The notes below the pieces were generated by a model. It worked only from the letters and a program-made list of their open reading frames with translations, searched no databases and had not been told where the DNA came from. This document shows, piece after piece, positions 14,436-22,626 of a DNA stretch of 27,845 nucleotides (within the stretch, counting starts at the first letter, position 1; each line of letters starts with the position of its first letter). Position numbers and translations under genes: made by a program. This stretch comes from an uncultured Eubacteriales bacterium (lineage in GTDB: Bacteria; Bacillota; Clostridia; Oscillospirales; Oscillospiraceae), in assembly GCA_905205195.1 (NCBI GenBank), contig CAJLCS010000026.1, positions 1-27,845 of the forward strand. The letters are read 5' to 3'.

Positions 14436-14514
14436 CCGATTTTTCCTTGATTCCCCAATTCTTTACTGCTTCTTTACCGAAGACATGATACAATAGACAC
14501 AGGAGGAACTCCCT

Positions 14515-15576
14515 ATGAAAAACGGACGGCGCATCTGGAAGGACGGCGCGTTTACGCTGGCCATGCTGGCGTGGAGCTTCGGCGTCACGCTGATGTGCAG
14601 GCAGGTGCTGGGCAACTGCGATCTGGCCACCACGGTGTTTGTGCTGGGGGTGTTCCTGATCTCGGTCCGCACCGACGGCTACGGCTGGGGCATTGCCGCC
14701 TCGCTGGCCGGGGTGATGCTGGTGAACTTCGCCTTCACGGAGCCATACGATCAGTTCGACTTCATCACGCCGGAAAACCTGATTTCCGCGGCGGTGATGC
14801 TGGCCATCGCCTGCGTGACCAGCGCCATGACCGCCAAGCTGAAAATCTGGGAAAAGGCCCGCCGGGACGGGGAGAAGGAGAAAATGCGGGCCAATCTGCT
14901 GCGGGCCGTGTCCCACGACCTCCGCACGCCGCTGACCTCCATTTACGGCTCTGCCTCCACCGTCATCGAGAATTACGACCGCCTGTCCCGGGCGCAGCAG
15001 CTGGGGCTGCTGGAGGGCGTCCGCAGCGACGCCGAATGGCTGATTCACATGGTGGAGAATCTGCTGTCCGTCACCCGGATCGACGGGGAAAAGGCGGGGC
15101 TGACCAAAACCTCCGTGCCGCTGGAGGAGCTGGTGGACGCGGTGCTGGTGAAATTCAAGCAGCGCTGGCCGGACTGCCCGGTGACGCTGGAATTCCCGGA
15201 GGAATTTCTGTGCGTTTCCGCCGACGCCATGCTGATTCAGCAGGTGCTGACGAACCTGCTGGAAAACGCGGTGTATCACGCGTCGGGCATGACGGAGCTG
15301 AGGCTCGCCGTCCGGCGGGAGGGCGGCAAGGCCCTGCTGCGGGTGGAGGACGACGGCTGCGGCATTTCCAGGGAGCGGCTGGCGGATCTGTTCACCGGCT
15401 ATTCCGGCGGCGGCACGGAACCGGCGGACCGGAACCGGAGCAGCATGGGCATCGGATTGTCGGTGTGCGCCACCATCGTCAAGGCCCACGGCGGGGAAAT
15501 CCGGGGCGGCAATCGACCGGAAGGCGGGGCATTTTTTGAATTTTCTCTGGATTTGGAGGAAAATGAGCGTGAATAA
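14515..15576 (+). CDS. kdpD: KdpD-like sensor histidine kinase (short form)
   Basis: A 353-residue membrane sensor kinase. The N-terminal 106 residues form a four-helix DUF4118 membrane domain like that in the middle of KdpD. Next come the phosphoacceptor His134 in AVSHDLRTPLTSIYG, the N-box NLLENAVYH, G1 VEDDGCGIS and G2 GIGLSVCATIVKAHGG. Classical KdpD is about 900 residues and has a cytosolic KdpD/USP-like N-terminal half; this is absent here, as in many clostridial versions. Ribosome site AGGAGG (14501-14506) precedes ATG 14515. It overlaps the response regulator gene by 14 bases. Potassium or turgor sensing is assumed from the family. No kdpFABC pump genes are in the window. Confidence 0.85.
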   Translation: MKNGRRIWKDGAFTLAMLAWSFGVTLMCRQVLGNCDLATTVFVLGVFLISVRTDGYGWGIAASLAGVMLVNFAFTEPYDQFDFITPENLISAAVMLAIACVTSAMTAKLKIWEKARRDGEKEKMRANLLRAVSHDLRTPLTSIYGSASTVIENYDRLSRAQQLGLLEGVRSDAEWLIHMVENLLSVTRIDGEKAGLTKTSVPLEELVDAVLVKFKQRWPDCPVTLEFPEEFLCVSADAMLIQQVLTNLLENAVYHASGMTELRLAVRREGGKALLRVEDDGCGISRERLADLFTGYSGGGTEPADRNRSSMGIGLSVCATIVKAHGGEIRGGNRPEGGAFFEFSLDLEENERE

Positions 15577-16267
15577 CCGAGATACGCTGCTGCTGATTGA
15601 GGACGAAAGCGGAATCCGCAGCTTTATGGAGACGATCCTTTCCACCAACGGCTACCGGGTGGTGACGGCGGACAGCTGCACCCTGGGAGAGACGCTGTTT
15701 GCGTCCTACCGGCCGGATCTGGTGATTCTGGATCTGGGTCTGCCGGACCGGGACGGGTTGGAATTTATCACGGCGGCCCGGAAGCACACGGTGACGCCGA
15801 TTCTGGTCCTGTCGGCCCGGACCGACGAGGCGGACAAGGTGGCGGCGCTGGACCGGGGGGCCAACGACTATGTGACCAAACCCTTCGGCACAGCGGAGCT
15901 GCTGGCCCGGGTCCGGGCCCAACTGCGAAACAGCCGCTACCGGGACGCAGACGGTCAGCCGGAGGACCGGTTCACCCTGCGGGACATGACCATCGACTAC
16001 GGCAGCCGCCGGGTGACCATCGGCGACCGGGAAATCAAGCTGACCCAGACGGAATACCACATTCTGACGTATCTGGCCCGGCATCCCGGCAAGGTCCTGA
16101 CTTATGCCAACATCATCCGGGCGGTGTGGGGCGATACCGACAGCGGCAGCGTCAAGAAATTGCAGGTCAACATGGCCAACATCCGCAAAAAATGCGGCGG
16201 CCGCCCCGGCGAGAAGGGCTACATCGACAACGAGCTTGGCGTGGGCTATCGGATGCCGGAGGAATAA
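15563..16267 (+). CDS. kdpE: KdpE-like OmpR-family response regulator
   Basis: A 234-residue regulator. The receiver domain has the acidic pair in LLIEDESGI, the phosphorylation Asp in VILDLGLPDRDG, the conserved Ser/Thr in LVLSAR and the Lys in VTKPFG. The C-terminal OmpR/PhoB winged helix runs from about residue 140 (TIDYGSRRVTI to YIDNELGVGYRM). ATG 15563 follows GGAGGAAA and overlaps the end of the kinase gene, so the pair is translated together. Sequence features agree best with KdpE, but a role in other processes cannot be excluded because its usual targets are not adjacent. Confidence 0.87.
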   Translation: MSVNNRDTLLLIEDESGIRSFMETILSTNGYRVVTADSCTLGETLFASYRPDLVILDLGLPDRDGLEFITAARKHTVTPILVLSARTDEADKVAALDRGANDYVTKPFGTAELLARVRAQLRNSRYRDADGQPEDRFTLRDMTIDYGSRRVTIGDREIKLTQTEYHILTYLARHPGKVLTYANIIRAVWGDTDSGSVKKLQVNMANIRKKCGGRPGEKGYIDNELGVGYRMPEE

Positions 16268-16269
16268 AT

Positions 16270-16343
16270 CGTGATATTCGCCCGGCGGCGCGTGATATTG
16301 TCCTTCGGGCAGGAACAGGATGCTTCGCATCGTGCTATTGCCT
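16270..16343. repeat. Array of about 20-bp GTGATATT/mini-hairpin units
   Basis: CGTGATATT occurs at 16270-16278 and 16291-16299, and CGTGCTATT at 16331-16339, with a degenerate copy near 16310, giving a period close to 20 bases. Each copy is followed by a short GC-rich palindrome (around 16279-16290, 16299-16310, 16319-16331 and 16339-16349). It starts 3 bases after the kdpE stop codon. From memory, similar AATATCAC-type intergenic repeats occur in other gut clostridia. The stretch to 16440 holds no gene. Confidence 0.6.
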
Positions 16344-16435
16344 GCGGCAGTTTCACCGGCATCTCACGTTTGTCCATCGGTACGGCAAGCATCGGATTCT
16401 GTCACCGAAATCCGGCATCCGTTTTCGGAGCGTAC

Positions 16436-16475
16436 AAAAAGAAGGCAGCACATCGTTTGTGCTGCCTTCTTCCTT
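16436..16475. terminator. Terminator after kdpDE
   Basis: Perfect 12-bp arms (16441-16452, 16458-16469) with a 5-base loop, preceded by AAAAA and followed by TTCCTTTT. It can work for kdpDE and, in the other direction, for the minus-strand operon. Confidence 0.85.
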
Positions 16476-16514
16476 TTGGAGCCTCTCTTGACGGGGTTTC
16501 CGTCAGGCTGCTTT

Positions 16515-16905
16515 TCATTTCAGGGAAATCCAGTACCGCTTGACCCAGACCTGTTCCTCCGGGTCGTAGCGCCGGTCCTCCAATTGGTCGCCGCAGCGGA
16601 GAATCACCTTTTCCGGGGGCAGGTTGTCGTCGTCGCAGACGGCGAGAATCCGCTCAAAGCCCAGATCCCGGGCCATGGCCAGCCCCTGCCGGAGAATGTC
16701 CGTGGCAAGGCCCCGGCAGCGCCGGGCCGTCATAGCAGACGAGGAAATGCTCCTGGACATAGCCCTCCGGCAGGTTTTTCCCGGCTTTCCGGTTCTCCAT
16801 TTCCCGGAGCCAGACGTCAAAGTCCCGGCTGCACCCTATGCCGATGCAGCTCTCGCCCCGCTCCCGGAAGGCTTGGTAGAAGGCCGTGACATCGGCCGGT
16901 TGGGC
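16515..16905 (-). pseudogene. GNAT acetyltransferase, internally deleted
   Basis: The minus strand reads FYQAFRERGESCIGIGCSRD, then EGYVQEHFLVCYDG in one frame. After about 16735 the other frame gives RGLATDILRQGLAMARDLGF, AVCDDDNLPPEKVILRCGDQ and VKRYWISLK with a stop at 16515. These are the start and end of a GNAT N-acetyltransferase of the YjaB/RimJ-like clostridial type. The middle strand and the start of the acetyl-CoA binding loop (about 40 residues) are missing, the frame shifts at the joint and the N terminus is also lost. It lies at the 3' end of the Gfo/MATE/HD/deaminase operon. Confidence 0.75.
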
Positions 16906-16931
16906 GGCGGTAGGAAATTGTTAAGTAACCA

Positions 16932-17324
16932 TCAGATCCACCATTCCGGTGTCAGATCGCCCAGGGTGACGATCCGGCCTGTGTTGTAGTCCAGCATAAT
17001 TTCCACCGACCGGTACCGGTCCAGCATCAGCTGGGTCATCAGCTCCCGGCAGGCACCGCAGGGGGGCATGGCCTTGCCGTCCCGGCTGACGGCGATGACC
17101 CGGCGGATTTCGCTTTCGCCCTGGGTAATCATGTTGAAAATGGCGTTACGCTCGGCGCAGATGCCCAGCGTACAAGCGCTGTCCACGCACACGCCGGTGT
17201 AGATTTTTCCGGAACCGGCTTCCACGGCGGCTGCGACGCCCCCGGCCTCCATCCATTCGGACAGCTTGCGGGGATGCAGCACTGCCATGGCGGCGTCATA
17301 CAGGTCGTTCCAGATGGGATTCAT
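16932..17324 (-). CDS. Cytidine deaminase-family protein
   Basis: A 130-residue zinc deaminase. The motifs CAERNAI (zinc ligand and catalytic Glu) and PPCGACRE (two zinc-binding cysteines) are complete. It is close to the tetrameric Cdd or blasticidin-S deaminase type, so nucleoside salvage (cytidine to uridine) is the likely role, although substrate specificity cannot be read. ATG 17324 overlaps the stop of the HD gene as ATGA, showing coupling. Confidence 0.83.
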   Translation of the reverse strand: MNPIWNDLYDAAMAVLHPRKLSEWMEAGGVAAAVEAGSGKIYTGVCVDSACTLGICAERNAIFNMITQGESEIRRVIAVSRDGKAMPPCGACRELMTQLMLDRYRSVEIMLDYNTGRIVTLGDLTPEWWI

Positions 17325-17824
17325 GCGTTGCTCTCCTCGGGAAAATAAATGGAATTAAGCAGCGCCGTCCCGGCGGCGGTCCGGAAAAACCGGTTCCGGG
17401 CTGCCCGGATGGCCGCCGGGCTTTGATTGCCTTCGTCGGCGTTGACTAGATAGTCGGCCTCCAGCAGAATCTGATAATCCGGCCCGTCCACACCGGTGTA
17501 GGTGTGGTGGTGGGACACGAGGAAGTTTACCCGCCGGGCCGTTTCCTCCGGCACGTCCAGATCGGTCAGAAAGGCCTCCACCAGGGCGGGACTTTCCAGT
17601 TCCTGCTTCCGGCCGTCGGCGCTGCCGTACTTTTCCCGGCACAGGGGGCAGGCGATGTCGTGGATCACCGCCGCCAGCTCCAGCGTCCGCTGGGTGGCAG
17701 GGTCCAGTCCCTCCAGCTCGCCGATGGTCCGGGCGTAGGCGTGCACTTTCAGAAAATGGTTGATATCATGGTGATTGCCCCGGTAAAAGGCAATCATTTT
17801 GGTGGTTGCGGCGGCAATGTTCAC
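17321..17824 (-). CDS. HD-domain phosphohydrolase
   Basis: A 167-residue protein with HD superfamily metal ligands: an early HFLKVHAYAR, the signature AAVIHDIACPL, a later VSHHHTYTG and a C-terminal EADYLVNADEG. These proteins cleave phosphate from nucleotides or related small molecules. The coupled cytidine deaminase makes a nucleotide-salvage or clean-up role reasonable but unproven. Start is GTG 17824 with GAGGAGG upstream; it lies 12 bases after the MATE gene and overlaps the deaminase gene by 4. Confidence 0.82.
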   Translation of the reverse strand: MNIAAATTKMIAFYRGNHHDINHFLKVHAYARTIGELEGLDPATQRTLELAAVIHDIACPLCREKYGSADGRKQELESPALVEAFLTDLDVPEETARRVNFLVSHHHTYTGVDGPDYQILLEADYLVNADEGNQSPAAIRAARNRFFRTAAGTALLNSIYFPEESNA

Positions 17825-17836
17825 GGTGATTCCTCC

Positions 17837-19204
17837 TCAGACGTTCAGCTTTCCGGCCTTTTCCTGCTTTTCCAGCCGGTGGACGCCGATCAGATAGGTG
17901 GGCAGCAGGAACACGTCGGCAAAGAGCCACGCCGCCGGGTTGGCCAGGCACACGGCGTCAAATCCAAGCTGGGGCACCAGCCCCAGGGCAATGCCGCCCC
18001 GGGCGACCATTTCCAGCACGCCTGCCAGCACCACGATGAAGGAATAGCCCAGCCCCTGCAGCGTCATCCGCAGCAGGAATACCATCAGCAGCAGGAAATA
18101 CAGGGAGGAATTGTACAGCAGGAACTTTTCGCACATGGAAATGATTTCTTCGCTGGGATTTTCCAGGAAAATGCCGGACAGCTGGCTGCCGCCGCAGGCA
18201 ATCAGGGCGAAAATGGCGATGCAGTAAATGCCGCCAATGAGCATACAGACCCGGAAGCCCTTGTGGACCCGGTCCAGCCGGCGGGCGCCCAGATTCTGCC
18301 CGGCGAAGGTGGCCATGGCGGTGCCGATGGCGCTGAGGGGGCAGTCGAACAGCAGGCTGATTTTGTTGCCCGCCGTCATGGCGGCCATGCTGGCGGTGCC
18401 AAGCTCGTTGACGGCGGTCTGCAGCACGGTGCCGCCGATGGCGGTGATGGAGAATTGCAGCCCCATGGGGATGCCCATGGACAGCAGCTTCTGCAGATAG
18501 GCCCGGCGGGGCAGCAGATCGGCAGCGGACAGCTTCAGAATGGGGTACTTCCGGATAATCAGAATCAGGCACAGCAGGCCGGAAATCAGCTGGGCAGCGA
18601 CGGTGGCCACGCTGGCACCCATGACGCCCATCCGGAAGGTGACGATGAACAGCAGGTCCAACCCCACGTTCAGCACGCTGGAGAAAATCAGAAACAGCAG
18701 CGGCGTCCGGGAATCGCCCAGCGAGCGGATCAGGCCGGAGAGCAGATTGTAGAGCATGGTGGCGGGAATGCCAAGGAAAATCCAGAAAATGTAGTTGTAC
18801 GCGTAGTCGATGGTTTCGGCGGGATTTCGCATCCATACCAGAATCCGGCGGCACAGCAGGGTGGTGGACACGGTGAGAATCAGCGCAAAGCCGACACCGA
18901 GCCAGATCATGTTGCCCACATACCGGCGCAGACCCTGGTAGTCCTTCTCGCCGAACTTCTGGGCCACCGGAATGGCAAAGCCGGAGCAGAGGCCCATGCT
19001 GAAACCCAGCACCAGAAAGTTGACGGCGCCGGTGGAGCCGACACCGGCCAGCGCATGCTGGCCCAGATACCGGCCCACCACAATGGTGTCCACCATGTTA
19101 TAGACCTGCTGGAACAGATTGCCGAAAATCAGCGGCATCATAAAGGCCAGCAGCAGCTTCGCCGGCGAACCGACGGTCATATCCTTGATACGTTGCTTTC
19201 CCAA
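17837..19204 (-). CDS. MATE-family efflux transporter
   Basis: A 455-residue, twelve-helix multidrug/cation antiporter (DinF/NorM superfamily, clostridial MepA-like). The N terminus LAFMMPLIFGNLFQQVYNMVDTIVVGRYLG and the repeat of this pattern in the second half (IPMGLQFSITAIGGTVLQTAVNELG) are characteristic. Length is normal and no frame break is seen. The start is TTG 19204, with GAGG 7-8 bases before it; no ATG exists upstream before a stop, and ATG at codon 9 is an alternative. It is 22 bases from the oxidoreductase gene and 12 from the HD gene, so it is in one operon. Substrate unknown. Confidence 0.92.
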   Translation of the reverse strand: MGKQRIKDMTVGSPAKLLLAFMMPLIFGNLFQQVYNMVDTIVVGRYLGQHALAGVGSTGAVNFLVLGFSMGLCSGFAIPVAQKFGEKDYQGLRRYVGNMIWLGVGFALILTVSTTLLCRRILVWMRNPAETIDYAYNYIFWIFLGIPATMLYNLLSGLIRSLGDSRTPLLFLIFSSVLNVGLDLLFIVTFRMGVMGASVATVAAQLISGLLCLILIIRKYPILKLSAADLLPRRAYLQKLLSMGIPMGLQFSITAIGGTVLQTAVNELGTASMAAMTAGNKISLLFDCPLSAIGTAMATFAGQNLGARRLDRVHKGFRVCMLIGGIYCIAIFALIACGGSQLSGIFLENPSEEIISMCEKFLLYNSSLYFLLLMVFLLRMTLQGLGYSFIVVLAGVLEMVARGGIALGLVPQLGFDAVCLANPAAWLFADVFLLPTYLIGVHRLEKQEKAGKLNV

Positions 19205-19226
19205 AGAAAAAACCTCACATCGTTAT

Positions 19227-20348
19227 TCAGATTTCCGGCAGCGTGACGGTCACCTCGCCGCCGCAGGCACTGGAGCGGAGAATGGCGTCCAGAATGGCCT
19301 GATTTTTGATGATCTGATCCGACGGCACCGGGGCCTTGCCGCCCTCCCGGACGGCGGTGACGAAGGAGCCGATTTTCCGGTCCCACAGGGTGCCGTCCTC
19401 CGGCTTGTCGGCCAGAATGGGGATGGTCATCTCGACCTCCTGCCCGGCGCACTCCCGATAGACGGTCATGGGGCCGCCCACGGTGCCGTTCCAGCAGTCG
19501 GTGGAGGGAATCCGCAGGCCCGCCTCGGTGCCCAGAATGATGGTGTCGCCGGGGGTGTTGATGTTCATGGCCCAGGCAATACGGAAATCCAGAATAATGC
19601 CGCCCTCCAGCCGGATGATGGCACCGGCGAAGTCGTCCACGCCGAACTTTTCGGCAATCCGCTCCGGATTCTGGCAGCGATAGCGGTAGGTTTCCGGATT
19701 TTTGCCGAAAAAGTCGAATTTGAACCCGCTGACGGTCAGCGGCTTGGGGTAGCCGACGGCGTTGAGCACCATATCCAGCGAATAGCAGCCGATGTCGCCC
19801 AGCGCGCCCACACCGGCGGTGGCGTCCTCAATGAAGGTGGTCTTGTCGTCGCTGACGGGGATGCCCCGACGGCGGCCGCCGCCGGTCTGGATGTAGTACA
19901 CCTGCCCCAGCTCGCCGGATTCCACAATCCGCTTGATCTGCTGCATATTTTTGTCGAACCGGGGCTGGAAGCCGATGGTCAGAATCTTGCCGCTGGCCTT
20001 TTCGGCCCGCATCATGGCGGCCGCCTCGTCCAGCGTGACGGAGAAGGGCTTTTCCAGCAGGACATTGACGCCCTTGTTCAGCGCGTAGATGGTGGGGGCG
20101 GCGTGCTGCCGGTTGTAGGTGCAGACGGACACGGCGTCCAGCGTTTCTGCATCCAGCATTTCCTCGTGGGACGTGTAGCAGCGGACGTTCTCCAGGCCGA
20201 ATTCCCGGAAGAAGGCCTCCGCCTTGCCGGGAATCAGGTCGCACCCGGCCACGATTTCCACGTCGTCCCGCTTGCAGTAGGCGCCCATATGGGCGTGGGC
20301 AATGCCGCCGGTTCCGATGATGCCGATCCGAATTTTTCTGTTCGTCAT
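19227..20348 (-). CDS. Gfo/Idh/MocA-family oxidoreductase
   Basis: A 373-residue NAD(P)-dependent sugar or inositol-type dehydrogenase. The Rossmann start IRIGIIGTGGIAHAHMGAY, the catalytic LLEKPFSVTLDEA (EKP motif) and a downstream DIGCYSLDMVLNAVGYP with the family's Asp/His region are visible. The C-terminal alpha/beta domain is complete. ATG 20348 follows GAGGAGG. It is first in a minus-strand operon with the MATE, HD and deaminase genes and has its own promoter just after the acsB terminator. The natural substrate cannot be assigned. Confidence 0.92.
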   Translation of the reverse strand: MTNRKIRIGIIGTGGIAHAHMGAYCKRDDVEIVAGCDLIPGKAEAFFREFGLENVRCYTSHEEMLDAETLDAVSVCTYNRQHAAPTIYALNKGVNVLLEKPFSVTLDEAAAMMRAEKASGKILTIGFQPRFDKNMQQIKRIVESGELGQVYYIQTGGGRRRGIPVSDDKTTFIEDATAGVGALGDIGCYSLDMVLNAVGYPKPLTVSGFKFDFFGKNPETYRYRCQNPERIAEKFGVDDFAGAIIRLEGGIILDFRIAWAMNINTPGDTIILGTEAGLRIPSTDCWNGTVGGPMTVYRECAGQEVEMTIPILADKPEDGTLWDRKIGSFVTAVREGGKAPVPSDQIIKNQAILDAILRSSACGGEVTVTLPEI

Positions 20349-20393
20349 AATAACTCCTCCTCGTAAAGCGCAATTTTTCAGCCTTCTTCGTTC

Positions 20394-20421
20394 ATTGTAA
20401 CGGAATTTTCCGAAATGTCAA
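20394..20421 (-). promoter_or_regulatory. Promoter of the Gfo/MATE/HD/deaminase operon
   Basis: Minus strand: TTGACA (20416-20421), 16-base spacer, TACAAT (20394-20399), 46 bases before the start codon. A CGGAA-TT-TTCCG repeat (20401-20412) lies in the spacer. Confidence 0.7.
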
Positions 20422-20437
20422 GACAGGTAATACAAAA

Positions 20438-20461
20438 GCGGCAGCGGAAATCCGCTGCCGC
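20438..20461 (-). terminator. Terminator of the acsA-cooC-acsB operon
   Basis: Perfect 11-bp arms (20438-20448, 20451-20461). On the minus strand it is followed by TTTTGTATT, 21 bases after the acsB stop. Confidence 0.85.
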
Positions 20462-20481
20462 TTGTTGAAGTTGACAGAAAC

Positions 20482-22614
20482 TTACATATCGAAGGGTTCC
20501 ATGCCCAGCACGGGATGGCCAACCTCGCTCAGGTAGCCCAGCAGCTGCTCGGGGTCGTCGGTGCAGATCGTCTCGTCGGCGATCATGTCGGTGAAGTGCT
20601 CGACACCGTACAGCTCCAGCGCGGACTCGTCCAGACGCTCCCGGACCTGATCCTTCAGCTCCTTGGGCATCCACACGATGCGGCCCAGGCCACCTTCGGC
20701 CTTCAGGAACTTCTTGGAGGCGATGAACTGCTTGCCGTGGCCCATGAAGCCCGGGGTCTGCACGCCGCCGCCGGTCATGGAGGCCATTTCGGAGAAGCTC
20801 ATGCCCAGAGGCGTGGTGCCCGCGTATTCCCGGCAGGTGATGACCACGCCCATGGAGCAGGGCTCCACGCCGCAGATACATTCAAAGCAGCCGCAGGAGG
20901 TCATGGGATCCTGGAACAGGGAGTACAGGGTGACGTGCTCCAGCGCACCGTGGGAGTACTTGGCCACGGCCTCGTCCACGTCCTCGTAGCGGCCCAGCCG
21001 CTCGTCGAGGCAGTGGTCCTTGGGCACCACCTGGCAGGGACCGGTGGGGTCCAGCTCGTTGGTGGCCTTGGCGTCCAGCCAGGACACGGCGCCGCACAGG
21101 CCCAGACGCTCGGGGGTGACGATGCAGACGTGGCTGGGGGAGAAGGCCTGGCACATGATGCAGGTGTAGTACACGGGGACGGACTCGTCGGTCATGGACT
21201 TGAGCCGGTCGTCACGCTTGCTGAACACTTCGTTGGCGTGCTTCCGCAGGTCGGCGTTCTTCTCCGGGCCGACCACGATGGTCACCTGACACTTGTCCAC
21301 CACGGCGTCGAACTCGCTCTTGATCTTGGCATACAGCACCTCGCCGATGTGCTTGAACCGGAAACCGGCCTCGAAATCGGCCTTGGAAATACGCAGACGG
21401 ATCATGTCGCGCTGGCCGGTGTGCATCACGCCCTCGATGCAGTTGAGGAACGCGTGAATCTTCCGTTCCATAACGGACTCAAAGTCGGGCTGCATGGCCT
21501 TACCGGCCACGTCCACGGTGTAGCTCAGGGAAATCTTGGAGCCGACGGGGACCTCGTCCAGTTCGGGGCCGTCCACCACGATCTTGTGGTCTTCCACCTC
21601 GGAGGCGTCCTTGGTCTGGACCAGCTCGAAGCAGTCCACCCGGGAGCCGTCCGCTTCCATCTGCATATCGCCCCGGCGGATGATTTCGCCTTCAAAGGCG
21701 GAGGCGTAGGACACGGGAATGTCGATGTTGGTGATCTTCAGCTTGATGTCCCGGGCCTCCAGGGAGGTGGCGTTGAACTTGGACACGTCCTCCTGGACGA
21801 TCAGGCTCTTGGGCACCCGGAAGATGTTCTCGGTCTCGTTGGTGATGACCGGGAAGCCCAGCGCGATGGCACCGGCGCCGCAGGCCACGACCACGTCGTC
21901 CAGAGGCTTGAAGGCGTTGACGAAGGCGGGCACACGCTCCATGGTGTACTTCATCAGGCCGGCCGCGTCGCCGGGCTGAATGTTGCCGAAAATCAGAGCG
22001 GCACGGACGGCCACGCTGACCACATGGACCACGCTGGTCACGTCCTTGCCCAGGGGGATGACACGGACGTTGTCGCCGGTCTTATAGCCCTTTTCCTGCA
22101 GCTGGTCGATGATGCCGCCCACCAGCGTAATCAGCATACCCTGGCCCTGGTAGCTCTTGACCAGCGCCACGGCCTCGTCGGCGGAGGGGGCGGTGCCCAG
22201 AATGACGGGCACGCCGGGGATGTCGCCGGTAACCAGGGGCACGCCTAGGCTCCGGACCACCGCATCGGGCAGATGGCCGTAGCAGGGAGCCTCGTAGGGC
22301 TGAGCGCCGCCGATGTACTTCAGAACTTCGATGAACTCGGCGCACAGGGCGATGGCGATGCCGGACATAAAGGCATCGTTGAGCCGGTTGTTGCGGGTCA
22401 TCATGGTCTTCACCACGGCCAGAGCGGCCTTCAGCTCGCCCAGGGTGCCAACCTTGGTGCCGGTGACGGCGTAGTAGCAGGGCAGGCTGTAGGCGGTATC
22501 GGGGAAGGACACGGCCTGGCCCTCGCCGTAGGTGGCGATGGCATTGTCGATCGCCGCTTCGGTCAGACCGTAAACGGCATCGTTGCCGCCGAATACTCTT
22601 TCAAATAAAGTCAC
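20482..22614 (-). CDS. acsB: CO dehydrogenase/acetyl-CoA synthase, acetyl-CoA synthase subunit
   Basis: A 710-residue acetyl-CoA synthase that joins a methyl group (from the corrinoid protein), CO (from CODH) and CoA in the Wood-Ljungdahl pathway. The A-cluster ligands are all present: Cys485, 488, 497 and 507 for the 4Fe-4S part, and Cys574 and Cys576 (motif SCGCF) for the two nickel/metal sites. Their spacings are identical to those in the Moorella enzyme (506, 509, 518, 528, 595, 597). The length is slightly below Moorella's 729. Start is GTG 22614 with AGGAGG upstream; it lies 12 bases after cooC, and its gene ends at a strong terminator. The partner corrinoid FeS subunits are not in the window. 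Confidence 0.97.
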   Translation of the reverse strand: MTLFERVFGGNDAVYGLTEAAIDNAIATYGEGQAVSFPDTAYSLPCYYAVTGTKVGTLGELKAALAVVKTMMTRNNRLNDAFMSGIAIALCAEFIEVLKYIGGAQPYEAPCYGHLPDAVVRSLGVPLVTGDIPGVPVILGTAPSADEAVALVKSYQGQGMLITLVGGIIDQLQEKGYKTGDNVRVIPLGKDVTSVVHVVSVAVRAALIFGNIQPGDAAGLMKYTMERVPAFVNAFKPLDDVVVACGAGAIALGFPVITNETENIFRVPKSLIVQEDVSKFNATSLEARDIKLKITNIDIPVSYASAFEGEIIRRGDMQMEADGSRVDCFELVQTKDASEVEDHKIVVDGPELDEVPVGSKISLSYTVDVAGKAMQPDFESVMERKIHAFLNCIEGVMHTGQRDMIRLRISKADFEAGFRFKHIGEVLYAKIKSEFDAVVDKCQVTIVVGPEKNADLRKHANEVFSKRDDRLKSMTDESVPVYYTCIMCQAFSPSHVCIVTPERLGLCGAVSWLDAKATNELDPTGPCQVVPKDHCLDERLGRYEDVDEAVAKYSHGALEHVTLYSLFQDPMTSCGCFECICGVEPCSMGVVITCREYAGTTPLGMSFSEMASMTGGGVQTPGFMGHGKQFIASKKFLKAEGGLGRIVWMPKELKDQVRERLDESALELYGVEHFTDMIADETICTDDPEQLLGYLSEVGHPVLGMEPFDM

Positions 22615-22626
22615 GGATATTTCCTC

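Noticed and set aside
16270..16343. CRISPR array
   Set aside because: The units are about 20 bases, imperfect, and contain small palindromes with no unique spacers of 30 or so bases; no cas genes are present.
6568..19204. The MATE remnant as a recent copy of the intact MATE gene
   Set aside because: The residues readable in the remnant differ clearly from the intact protein, so they are separate family members rather than a duplication.
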